Source of the DNA: a virus
DNA length: 47,143 nucleotides
Strand: one strand, 5' to 3'
IMG/VR virus record: IMGVR_UViG_3300030389_002283
Coordinates: 1-47,143 of that record
The notes under the pieces are model-generated. The model searched no databases, was not told where the DNA came from, and saw only the letters and a list, made by a program, of their open reading frames with translations. The translations under genes and the position numbers were made by a program. Shown piece by piece: positions 22,123-29,264 of this stretch; within the stretch, counting starts at the first letter, position 1, and every line of letters begins with the position of its first letter.

Positions 22123-22327
22123 TTTTTTCGCTTTCAAAAAACTGTTTCAAGATTTGATTAAATTTATGTTCTATATTTTTATTTATCTCTTGCAAGTCAT
22201 TATACTCAGACTTTGGTATGTGTTGCCATAAATTATATTTTTTAATCAAATATTGCTCATGTTGTCTTTTTTCATTACCTGCTAAATGGCAAATCCATAC
22301 ATACAAATCAGCTTTTTTTGGAGTCAT
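22103..22327 (-). CDS. Hypothetical small protein
   Basis: A 74-residue helical protein beginning MTPKKADLYVWICHLAGNEK and ending in a Lys-rich run. It overlaps the HNH gene by 20 bases. It may be a DNA-binding or recombination accessory, but nothing in the sequence proves it. Confidence 0.6.
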   Translation of the reverse strand: MTPKKADLYVWICHLAGNEKRQHEQYLIKKYNLWQHIPKSEYNDLQEINKNIEHKFNQILKQFFESEKNAKKKK

Positions 22328-22330
22328 AAA

Positions 22331-22579
22331 CTATTGCTGTAATTCACGAATAGTCTGCTCTAATATTTTGCGCATCCTTGCTTCTGTGCCTTCTAAATCC
22401 TGCGCTTTTTCATAAGCTATTGCAAATGCCCTGATTAAATGTGCGATATCCATATCCATAACATTTATCCACAAATCTTTAGATTTGGAGTAATAAACTA
22501 AATGCTCGTCAAACATATCTGATGGTATTGCACGTCCTGTAATAATTTCAGATATTTTTAATGCCTGTCTAACCTTCAC
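22331..22579 (-). CDS. Hypothetical protein
   Basis: An 82-residue helical protein with a GTG start two bases after the stop of the upstream SSB-like gene, suggesting translational coupling. MKVRQALKISEIITGRAIPS could be a small helix-turn-helix-like segment; the rest has AHLIRAFAIAYEKAQDLEG and an acidic-basic C-terminal helix. Family not recognised. Confidence 0.6.
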   Translation of the reverse strand: MKVRQALKISEIITGRAIPSDMFDEHLVYYSKSKDLWINVMDMDIAHLIRAFAIAYEKAQDLEGTEARMRKILEQTIRELQQ

Positions 22580-22581
22580 AA

Positions 22582-23010
22582 CTAAAAAGGAATATCTTCA
22601 TTATTTGAATCATGTATTGGCGCATCAGTTTCCAATACGTCGTGGTTTTCAGCATCAGCAACATTACCCTCTTTATCTTCTAATGGATAACAAGCTACTC
22701 CAGTAAAAGGCCTACCACTTTTGCCTACTTTTTTGTAGCCATTAAAATTATATTTTTTACCATCAACAGTAATATCACCAAATAAATCAGCTTGTGTTTC
22801 TTTGGTTTTGTTTTTGTTTATTGTCAATTTACCAACAGACATAGCTAACTCATATTTGACATAATCTTTTTCTGGGTCAGGGTCTTGATATTTTAAAATA
22901 GCAAAATATCTTTCCTCACCTCCAAATAAAATTTTACCTTTTCTTGGAACAGTCACGCAGTTTTCTTGGAACAAAGTTCCATCACCATCTTTTTTAACGT
23001 ACTCACTCAT
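22582..23010 (-). CDS. SSB-like protein with D-I-P-F tail
   Basis: A 142-residue protein, beta-rich in residues 1-110 (GKILFGGEERYFAILKYQD; VKYELAMSVGKLTINK; KYNFNGYKKVGKSGRPFTG), with an acidic linker ending SNNEDIPF. Bacterial and phage single-stranded DNA-binding proteins end in D-x-D-I-P-F, which recruits repair and replication enzymes. The core does not look like a classical OB-fold SSB, so this is a candidate ssDNA-binding or polymerase-associated protein. Its place beside the annealing protein and nuclease supports a recombination role. Confidence 0.55.
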   Translation of the reverse strand: MSEYVKKDGDGTLFQENCVTVPRKGKILFGGEERYFAILKYQDPDPEKDYVKYELAMSVGKLTINKNKTKETQADLFGDITVDGKKYNFNGYKKVGKSGRPFTGVACYPLEDKEGNVADAENHDVLETDAPIHDSNNEDIPF

Positions 23011-23294
23011 TTTTCTAATTTTCTCCTTAAATCATCTGTATCAACAGCAAGTTTATATTCATATCCTTTCCCACCTTCAATACGTCTTTTATCTATAACC
23101 TCACCAGTCATTGGTAAATTATATTTATTACGTTGTGGAATTTTTCTTATATCTCGTATGGCAGCCGATATGCTCGGCTCACCATACAACCTACCCACTT
23201 TCTCACGGATAGTTTTTTGCAAATCCCAAAATGTCCACCATTTGCCATTTAATAAACAAATGAAAACATAATCGTCTATGCTATTCGGCCTCAT
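23007..23294 (-). CDS. Winged-helix-like hypothetical protein
   Basis: A 95-residue basic protein (NGKWWTFWDLQKTIREKVGR; GEPSISAAIRDIRKIPQRN; GGKGYEYKLAVDTDDLRRKL). The helix-helix-strand layout with S-x-x-x-A-I-R-D-I-R as the recognition helix resembles a winged-helix DNA-binding domain. It overlaps both neighbours by four bases, between SSB-like and annealing genes. Confidence 0.6.
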   Translation of the reverse strand: MRPNSIDDYVFICLLNGKWWTFWDLQKTIREKVGRLYGEPSISAAIRDIRKIPQRNKYNLPMTGEVIDKRRIEGGKGYEYKLAVDTDDLRRKLEK

Positions 23295-23935
23295 ATAGTT
23301 TCGTAAGCATCAATAAGATTGCTAAACACCTCTATATTTTGGTCATTTTCTTCTAGCTCTCCTCTATGTTGCTTTATGCTTTTGGCATTAGCTTCATAGA
23401 ATTTCTGACAGTTAGCATCGTCTGGCTTCCCTGCTACTTTTCTAAGTGCATCAATGTATTTACCTATGTCATCATAAGCGCTCATTTTAGCGCCTTTGGT
23501 GTCAAGCAAAACATATTTCTTTTCTAAAGTAGGCGCTGCTGCTTTGTTATTAATGGCATTATCCATCTCAAAAGCAGAGGCAAACTCACCACCTGATAGG
23601 CCAAGATTAGCTAAAGCTCTACCAATGGCAGAAGTTTCACAATTTTCCAACGCAGAAGTTGTATTGACCATGCCCTTATTTCTAAATTCTTCGGCAAATC
23701 CATTAGCAACCTCACGCCAATTACCATCTTGATAAACAGAGATTGTTGCTTTTACAACCACTCTCTCTAAATCAGAAAACTCAACTTCGGTCTTAATTTG
23801 TGCATCAATACCGAAATGCTTACGAAACACATCTGTCCTTGTGGACACCTGTGTATAGAACTTCCCTTTAAGACTAATTTTGTCTTTTTGAGGAAGGTTA
23901 GATAGCTCAGCTATCGCATTATTCAATCTATTCAT
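23291..23935 (-). CDS. Candidate ssDNA-annealing recombinase (Erf/Sak-like)
   Basis: A 214-residue protein from ATG 23935, which has GGAG six bases before it. The N-terminal 130 residues hold a beta-beta pattern and the segment SALENCETSAIGRALANLGL, a motif frequent in phage single-strand annealing proteins of the Erf/Rad52-like group. The C-terminus is a charged helical region (DIGKYIDALRKVAGKP). It is encoded directly after a RecB-like exonuclease gene, the classical pairing for phage two-component recombination. Family assignment within the annealing proteins is uncertain. Confidence 0.6.
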   Translation of the reverse strand: MNRLNNAIAELSNLPQKDKISLKGKFYTQVSTRTDVFRKHFGIDAQIKTEVEFSDLERVVVKATISVYQDGNWREVANGFAEEFRNKGMVNTTSALENCETSAIGRALANLGLSGGEFASAFEMDNAINNKAAAPTLEKKYVLLDTKGAKMSAYDDIGKYIDALRKVAGKPDDANCQKFYEANAKSIKQHRGELEENDQNIEVFSNLIDAYETI

Positions 23936-24695
23936 TTTTACTCCATATAGATTTAGCAAATAACTTTTCTTTATCTGACCACATCCATGAATCAAGATTA
24001 GGAAAATACATATCTGCAATTTCATTTTTATCACCAATACTAAGCACACGCTCAATTGCTTTTGCGCCTCTCAGTAGGTCATCAAAGTTAGCTTCAACGT
24101 CATCAATAACTACTGATTTGACGTCTGCTTTAGTTTTGCTTACACATATGTAATCAACTATCGGCAAACAGTCTGTCGCAGTAGCATACAAACTCAGTTG
24201 TCGCTTTACAGTATTTGGCACTTCATTAGGCATACGACCAACTGTCTTAATATCCCTAACAATGCCCTCATAACGAAGGTCAATAAATCCAATCATAGGA
24301 ACAGATAAACCGACGTCCATTGTGATTTGTTCTTGGTAGCTTGTAGGCTTACCAAAGGTGTCATAAAACTCAGCAGCACAATTAAAAAAATGTGGTACTA
24401 AATGTCTTTCTTTAGAGTTTTTTTCTTCATGTGGGTCAAGTCCTGCATTTTCTGATAATGCTCTATATCTTTTCATAGCTACATTAGTGCAGTTCTTTTT
24501 GCTTGGTTTTTCACTAGATAGGTAAACACCAATGGCTTCATCAACCACAGTACCTCTAAAAGCAGCTGGACTTGCATCACTTTGCATACCAAATAAATAT
24601 TTAGCACACCATTTTGCAGGCTCAGTTATAAAAGTATTTACATGGCTTACAGATAAATGCTCAATACCATGCTTTGCGAAAACGTCATTACTCAT
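23928..24695 (-). CDS. PD-(D/E)XK nuclease, RecB/Cas4-like
   Basis: A 255-residue nuclease. Visible motifs are LSVSHVNTFITEPAKWCAKY at the N-terminus, FRGTVVDEAI, the active-site strands MIGFIDLRYEGIVRDIKT (D ... D-x-K) and the C-terminal QLSLYA (Q-x-x-x-Y). These match the RecB-family exonuclease group. It overlaps the annealing gene by 8 bases and is the first gene of the leftward early block, behind the shared operator. Likely a 5'-3' exonuclease for recombination. Confidence 0.88.
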   Translation of the reverse strand: MSNDVFAKHGIEHLSVSHVNTFITEPAKWCAKYLFGMQSDASPAAFRGTVVDEAIGVYLSSEKPSKKNCTNVAMKRYRALSENAGLDPHEEKNSKERHLVPHFFNCAAEFYDTFGKPTSYQEQITMDVGLSVPMIGFIDLRYEGIVRDIKTVGRMPNEVPNTVKRQLSLYATATDCLPIVDYICVSKTKADVKSVVIDDVEANFDDLLRGAKAIERVLSIGDKNEIADMYFPNLDSWMWSDKEKLFAKSIWSKNE

Positions 24696-24713
24696 TTCAA
24701 TTACTCCATTTCA

Positions 24714-24741
24714 TTGCAATTTCAAACACATTAATTATAAT
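24714..24741 (+). promoter_or_regulatory. Sigma70-like promoter for the Cro/ParB/TET operon
   Basis: TTGCAA (24714-24719), a 16-base spacer and TATAAT (24736-24741) point rightward to the Cro-like gene. The last bases of the -10 overlap the palindrome at 24740, so a protein bound there would block initiation. Confidence 0.6.
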
Positions 24742-24754
24742 TCCAGAAAGGAAT
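24740..24754. promoter_or_regulatory. Candidate operator ATTCC-AGAAA-GGAAT
   Basis: A perfect 15-bp interrupted palindrome between the divergent nuclease (-) and Cro-like (+) genes. It has the same arms and spacing as 21422-21436. It abuts the rightward -10 and lies upstream of the leftward gene, so it could control both directions. Confidence 0.65.
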
Positions 24755-24795
24755 AAAAAAAAGTCTCAGGGCATGACAGCCCTTTGGTGTTTTCC

Positions 24796-25005
24796 ATGAA
24801 GTTAAAAGCATACCTCAAAAAAGAAAAACTGACACAACATGAGTTTATTGATATTGTTGATATGGCGACTGGAAAAAAAATACCACAAGGAACTTTAGCA
24901 AAATGGATTTTAGAGGTAAGAATACCAAGAAAAAGTGAGATGGAATTATTACACTCTATTACCTCTGGCGAGGTTCAGCCTAACGACTTTTATAATTTGG
25001 AGTAA
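24796..25005 (+). CDS. Cro/CI-like helix-turn-helix regulator
   Basis: A 69-residue protein from ATG 24796 (TTG and GTG codons upstream are less likely). It has KLKAYLKKEKLTQHEFIDIV, then KKIPQGTLAKWILEVRIPR and a final E-M-E-L-L-H-S-I-T, the layout of an HTH_3 Cro-like fold. Expected to dimerise on short palindromes. It is the first rightward early gene, 40 bases from an ATTCC-N5-GGAAT site, and is the likely reader of that site, though that is inferred. The remaining operon genes follow it closely. Confidence 0.78.
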   Translation: MKLKAYLKKEKLTQHEFIDIVDMATGKKIPQGTLAKWILEVRIPRKSEMELLHSITSGEVQPNDFYNLE

Positions 25006-25008
25006 AAA

Positions 25009-25635
25009 ATGTCATTTACAGTAAAACTTATATCTATTGATGATTTAATAGAATACGAAGATAACCCAAGAAATAATGATGAGGCTGTAGCAAAAGTAGC
25101 AGACAGTATCAAAGAGTTTGGTTTCAAAGTGCCAATTGTCGTTGATGAGGACATGATTATTTTGGCAGGTCATACAAGGTTAAAAGCAGCACGTTTATTA
25201 GGTTTAAAAAAAGTGCCTGTGCATCAAGCAAATGATTTAACAGAAGAACAGCGCAACGCATTCAGGATTATGGACAACAAATCTGGTGAAGCAGCTGATT
25301 GGGATAATGAATTGTTATCAAAAGAGTTTCAAAAATTAGCTGAAACTGATTTTGATATGCTTATGACAGGTTTTGATGATAAAGAAATTGCAAAGCTGAC
25401 GTCAGATATTTTAGAGTTTAAACCCTCAGATGATGTGAAATTTGAAGAAGGTTTTGCTAAACTTGATGATATACAGCCAAGTAATGTAAAAATGGTCAAT
25501 TTGTTTTTGAATCAAGACAATGAGCCGATTTTTCAAGAGATGATAGGAGTGCTTAAAGAAACTTGGGGACTTGAAAATTTGACTGATGCTGTTTATGAGG
25601 CTGTAAAAAAATGTTATGAAAACCCTGAAACTTAA
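25009..25635 (+). CDS. ParB N-terminal-domain protein
   Basis: A 208-residue protein. Residues ~1-110 are a ParB/Sulfiredoxin-fold domain: LISIDDLIEYEDNPRNNDE, VAKVADSIKEFGFKVPIVVD, and the P-loop-like motif ILAGHTRLKAARLLGLKKVP. The C-terminal half is helical and lacks a ParB DNA-binding domain. Phage proteins of this type often travel with DNA modification genes and could choose the target or work as a nucleotide-driven switch. Immediately follows the Cro-like gene and overlaps the TET/JBP gene by 20 bases. Confidence 0.9.
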   Translation: MSFTVKLISIDDLIEYEDNPRNNDEAVAKVADSIKEFGFKVPIVVDEDMIILAGHTRLKAARLLGLKKVPVHQANDLTEEQRNAFRIMDNKSGEAADWDNELLSKEFQKLAETDFDMLMTGFDDKEIAKLTSDILEFKPSDDVKFEEGFAKLDDIQPSNVKMVNLFLNQDNEPIFQEMIGVLKETWGLENLTDAVYEAVKKCYENPET

Positions 25636-26533
25636 ACCACATTACTCTTTAGAGGAAGCAAAAAAAAGAGCAGGTGAATTCGTCACCGAAGATGATTTTG
25701 ATTTACTGATTGAGGACGATTGTGATGCATACGATGAAAATGGTGAGCCACTATTTTTTTTCAGGAAAAATGCAATACCAACCAATTTATGTCGTGATGC
25801 GTATTACGTTCTAAGACACGCAGCAACACCAACAAATAATAGAGGCATGGCAGGTGGTATTATATCTGAGGAAACAAAGGCAGAGTGGGATATTGGTGAT
25901 GTGAGTAAAGTGCAAGTAAGACTAAGAAAGAAAGATGGTACGCTTTCAAACACAAGGAGAGCTAATACAGTAAACTCTGGTATTGTTGGATTTTTTGATA
26001 GAAATGCTAGATTTCCATATTGCAGACAGACAGCTTGGTATGAGAAAAACTTTATGCAGTTTAAAGACGCTTATCCATATATAAAATATATTGATAAACT
26101 TTTTGCAGAGGCCTGTCCTGAAAGATATAAGGCACAAAAAGATATGGCAAATAAAACCAATAAAGACTTTGTCATACAAGATACTGCCTTCACAACAGTG
26201 ACTGTAAACAAAAATTTCAGAACTGCTTTGCATACAGATGCAGGTGATTATGAAAAAGGTTTAGGAAATTTAGCAGTTTTAGAGGCAGGGCAATACAAAG
26301 GTGGTTATACTGTTATACCTAGATACAGAGTCGGCTTCAATGTCAGGTCAGGTGATGTGTGTTTCTTCAATGTGCATGAGTATCATGGCAATACTGAGCT
26401 AAAGAGCAAATTGGCATATGAAAGAATAAGTATTGTGTGTTATTACAGAGAAAATATGTTTCAATGCTTAAATGCTGAAAAAGAATTACAAAGAGCTAAA
26501 GCAAGACAAAGAGGCGATAGTCTTAGTGCCTAA
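25616..26533 (+). CDS. TET/JBP-family 2-oxoglutarate/Fe(II) DNA oxygenase
   Basis: A 305-residue protein. The catalytic jelly-roll is at ~190-280: NKNFRTALHTDAGDYEKGLG gives H206-x-D208, then LAVLEAGQYKGGYTVIPRYR and VGFNVRSGDVCFFNVHEYHG with the second His (H254 or H257), and ERISIVCYYREN with the 2-oxoglutarate Arg (R270 or R278). This is the pattern of phage TET/JBP enzymes, which hydroxylate the methyl of 5-methylcytosine or thymine. The N-terminal ~180 residues are less conserved. It lies in a ParB-TET-amidotransferase-GNAT-transferase-kinase operon. Whether the substrate is T or 5mC is unknown; no methyltransferase gene is seen. Confidence 0.85.
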   Translation: MKTLKLKPHYSLEEAKKRAGEFVTEDDFDLLIEDDCDAYDENGEPLFFFRKNAIPTNLCRDAYYVLRHAATPTNNRGMAGGIISEETKAEWDIGDVSKVQVRLRKKDGTLSNTRRANTVNSGIVGFFDRNARFPYCRQTAWYEKNFMQFKDAYPYIKYIDKLFAEACPERYKAQKDMANKTNKDFVIQDTAFTTVTVNKNFRTALHTDAGDYEKGLGNLAVLEAGQYKGGYTVIPRYRVGFNVRSGDVCFFNVHEYHGNTELKSKLAYERISIVCYYRENMFQCLNAEKELQRAKARQRGDSLSA

Positions 26534-27180
26534 TGTGTGCGGTTTTGGGATTACATAGCCAAGATTACATAGACCTTAATCTATTAAAAAAAATATTGGT
26601 GCAGTCAATGATTAGAGGCAAACACGCTACTGGTATTGCATATTTAGAAAATGATGAAATTAAATACAAAATTATTCCTAGCCATGCAGAGAGTTTTGAT
26701 ATACCTGATATTGCAACAAAATATCTTATTGCACATTGTCGTTATAGCACAAGCGATTTGGAGTATAATCAACCAATAGTAAGTGATAAATGGGCTGTTG
26801 TTCATAATGGCGTTATCACACAGGCACACCCAAGCACATGGCCTGATTTATATGGTTATGAGTTCCAAACAAAATGCGATAGCGAAATAGTCCTTCGTTC
26901 TTTGGAAGATGATAAACACCCACTTAATCTTAATGGCTCTATGGCTTGTGCAGTTTTAGAAAATTCTGACTCAGGCGCTTTACATTTTTTTAGAAACGAA
27001 CAAAGACCTTTATATTTTACTGAGCTAGGCACAACAACGATTGTAGCTTCAACTCGTGATATTTTGGCTCGTTCTGGCATAAATCAAGCTACGAAAACAC
27101 AAGCATGTTACACTTATAAAACTCAAAACAATCAGACGATGAAACACAAGGTACGTGATGTTATTGAAGATTTACAATGA
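26533..27180 (+). CDS. Class II glutamine amidotransferase (Ntn hydrolase)
   Basis: A 215-residue stand-alone glutaminase domain. MCAVLGLHS places the catalytic Cys at position 2, RGKHATGIAYL is the R-G-x-x-x-x-G motif, HCRYSTSDLEYNQPIV and WAVVHNGVI (H-N-G) and KCDSEIVL (D-S-E) are the other family motifs. It would release ammonia from glutamine or act as an amide-bond enzyme. In this operon it might transfer nitrogen onto a modified base. TAATG junction with the oxygenase gene, and it overlaps the GNAT gene by 23 bases. Confidence 0.9.
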   Translation: MCAVLGLHSQDYIDLNLLKKILVQSMIRGKHATGIAYLENDEIKYKIIPSHAESFDIPDIATKYLIAHCRYSTSDLEYNQPIVSDKWAVVHNGVITQAHPSTWPDLYGYEFQTKCDSEIVLRSLEDDKHPLNLNGSMACAVLENSDSGALHFFRNEQRPLYFTELGTTTIVASTRDILARSGINQATKTQACYTYKTQNNQTMKHKVRDVIEDLQ

Positions 27181-27775
27181 AGCTGAAACAGTAAAAGTAT
27201 TAGCACAACAAAGCGAAGGCAGATACACTAAATTTTTCAGAGCTGCTCATAGCCTCTGGAAAAGATTCAAAAACTATGAAAGACACCCACCTTATGTTTT
27301 GCTAAATGAAGAAAATGTAGAAGTTGCGATGATTTACTCTACTTTTAGTGATAAAACCAAATATACCAATCTTTATGAAATCTTTGCATTTGAGGGTCAT
27401 TCAGGAAAAGGTTATGGAAAAAAGGCTTGGGAGTTATGGCTTCAAGCTATGTATGTACGTGGCGCACACCGATTAAAACTATCATGCACACCTGACTCAA
27501 TAGGCTTTCACATGAAAAATGGTCTTGTGTTTTGGTCAGTAGATAGGTCAGGCTCATTGAGGTCAGACCAACCAATTATGCCTTCCATACAAGAACAAAA
27601 AGAGCTAAGAGAACGTGCAATTATTACACCTGATTTAGTTTTGCCTAATCAACAGGTCAGAAAAAGGCTCAAAGGTGAGGAACTAGAAAACTTAGATTTA
27701 TCACAAAACAAATTATTGCAAACTTACGAGGCCATACAAAAAGTAGGAGATTTTTGGCTGCGCAAACATTTATAA
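27158..27775 (+). CDS. GNAT-family N-acyltransferase
   Basis: About 205 residues from ATG 27158; GTG 27155 is also possible. The core motif A EGHSGKGYGKKAWELWL and the following HRLKLSCTPDSIGFHMKNGL are typical of GNAT acetyl-CoA-binding folds. N-terminal ~70 residues include RFKNYERHPPYVLLNEENVE; the C-terminal ~60 residues are helical. It may acylate an amine introduced on a hypermodified base, or modify protein. Sits between amidotransferase and transferase-like genes. Confidence 0.85.
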   Translation: MLLKIYNEAETVKVLAQQSEGRYTKFFRAAHSLWKRFKNYERHPPYVLLNEENVEVAMIYSTFSDKTKYTNLYEIFAFEGHSGKGYGKKAWELWLQAMYVRGAHRLKLSCTPDSIGFHMKNGLVFWSVDRSGSLRSDQPIMPSIQEQKELRERAIITPDLVLPNQQVRKRLKGEELENLDLSQNKLLQTYEAIQKVGDFWLRKHL

Positions 27776-28729
27776 ATGGATTTGAGGTTAGAACAAAATA
27801 GACAAAAGGCTTTTATAGACTGGTCTGTTTGGTCTTTAAATTACAAAGATTGTGACCCTGCATTGTGGATGCTTAATTATTTATTTGACAGATATGAGCA
27901 TAATATAGAGCAAAAATACTGGATTGCTTGGATATATGGCACTACTTATCATCTACCGACTGCTTGGATTATTTGGAATGAGTTTCCAGATTTTGAGTTA
28001 GTTGATTATGACAGATTGAAAGACTGGAATGACAAAAACTATAAAAGATTGCGCTATCAAACAGACACAAAATGGAATAAAGGACACCTACCAGAGCAAT
28101 TTGCCTCTTATCAAAAGTGGGTAGCACATTCAAACGCTTTAGGCACACAAAGGTCTAAGTTTAAAAATCTTGGACATAATTTTTCTATGTTATGGAACAG
28201 TATTAACCAATTACATAAGTTTGGACGTTACAGCACATGGTTTTATATGCAAACATTAAATGATTGTGTCGGTCATCGTGTTGTGCCTACTAATTTGAAA
28301 TTAGATGATTACTCAGGCTCTAGGAGTCATAGGAATGGTCTTTGCTATGCGTTAGCACGTGATGATTTGATAGATAAAAAACTAACAAATACACAGTTGC
28401 ATGAGTTACAACAAGGCGCACAGTTTTTGCAAGACCAAATAAACGCTAAAGGTTTTGATATGGATTTCTACGAGATGGAAACGCTTTTATGTAGTTTCAA
28501 AAAAATATTCAGAACTTCAAGAGGTAGATACTTAGGCTATTACTTAGATAGACAAGCAGAGGAAATAAAAAAAGTAGAGGCTGATGGTTGGCATGGTATT
28601 GATTGGCAAGTTTTCTGGGATGGTAGGAAAGAGTGTTTGCATAAAAAATTGTCAGCATCAAGGAGCATTAGAGAAGATTTATACAAAGTTTTTCTCAATA
28701 CAGGGACTTTGGAATATGGCACAGTTTAA
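27776..28729 (+). CDS. Candidate DNA-base transferase (alpha-GPT pyrophosphorylase/HMUDK-helical-like)
   Basis: A 317-residue, mostly helical protein rich in Trp and Tyr (FIDWSVWSLNYKDCDPALWM; YWIAWIYGTTYHLPTAWIIW; FGRYSTWFYMQTLNDCVG; GSRSHRNGLCYALARDD). The G-R-Y/F-x-x-x-x-Y-x-x-Q-x-L and R-N-G-L-x-x-A-L-x-R-D patterns resemble, by eye, the glycosylase-like helical domain of thymine-hypermodification enzymes (alpha-glutamyl/putrescinyl thymine pyrophosphorylases, also the helical part of 5-hmdU DNA kinases). It would replace a pyrophosphate on 5-hydroxymethyl-U with an amine. It is followed by a kinase gene, overlapping by 14 bases. Family call is moderate. Confidence 0.55.
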   Translation: MDLRLEQNRQKAFIDWSVWSLNYKDCDPALWMLNYLFDRYEHNIEQKYWIAWIYGTTYHLPTAWIIWNEFPDFELVDYDRLKDWNDKNYKRLRYQTDTKWNKGHLPEQFASYQKWVAHSNALGTQRSKFKNLGHNFSMLWNSINQLHKFGRYSTWFYMQTLNDCVGHRVVPTNLKLDDYSGSRSHRNGLCYALARDDLIDKKLTNTQLHELQQGAQFLQDQINAKGFDMDFYEMETLLCSFKKIFRTSRGRYLGYYLDRQAEEIKKVEADGWHGIDWQVFWDGRKECLHKKLSASRSIREDLYKVFLNTGTLEYGTV

Positions 28730-29264
28730 AGCAGTAGCAATTGGTGGTGTTCCTGCAACTGGGAAATCAACACTAATGAAAGCCATAATTGAGAAACTTA
28801 AAAAAACTTCATCTCCTACCACTTGGAAATTTGGTCTTTTGAATGGCCTTATGTTTGACAATATCTGTATAATCGGTACGTATCCTGCTGAACAGACTTT
28901 TGGTGGCACAGATAGACTATCTATGGCTGCGCCTAAAGATATGCAAAAATTTATTGATTGGGGTGAAAGAAGTATTTTATTTGAAGGTGATAGATTGTTT
29001 ACCAAAAATATTCTAGAAAATTTAATACAGAAATATGATACGAAAATAATTGTGTTGGATTGCGATGAGCAGACTTTAGACGAAAGACACAAAGCAAGAG
29101 GTGATAGTCAAACAGAAAAATTTCTTAAAGGGAGAGCTACTAAAATACAAAACATATTAAAGAGCGAGGCCATCAAGATAAGAACAGAGATATATACACT
29201 GTCAAGACTGAAATTGACCGACGACCTCGCAGACCAAGTTATTTCATTTTTTCGCCAAAGTTAA
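28716..29264 (+). CDS. P-loop kinase, candidate 5-hydroxymethyl base DNA kinase
   Basis: A 182-residue kinase from ATG 28716. The Walker A motif GGVPATGKSTLMKAI is at the start, D-R-L-S near the middle, SILFEGDRLFTK as a Walker-B-like strand, KIIVLDCDEQTLDERHKARGD, and KGRATKIQNIL as a lid-like helix. Nucleoside/DNA kinase fold. Next to the transferase-like gene and TET/JBP oxygenase it fits a 5-hmU (or 5-hmC) DNA kinase that activates the hydroxymethyl group. Its last 26 bases overlap the end of the convergent primase-helicase gene. Substrate not shown. Confidence 0.7.
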   Translation: MAQFKAVAIGGVPATGKSTLMKAIIEKLKKTSSPTTWKFGLLNGLMFDNICIIGTYPAEQTFGGTDRLSMAAPKDMQKFIDWGERSILFEGDRLFTKNILENLIQKYDTKIIVLDCDEQTLDERHKARGDSQTEKFLKGRATKIQNILKSEAIKIRTEIYTLSRLKLTDDLADQVISFFRQS

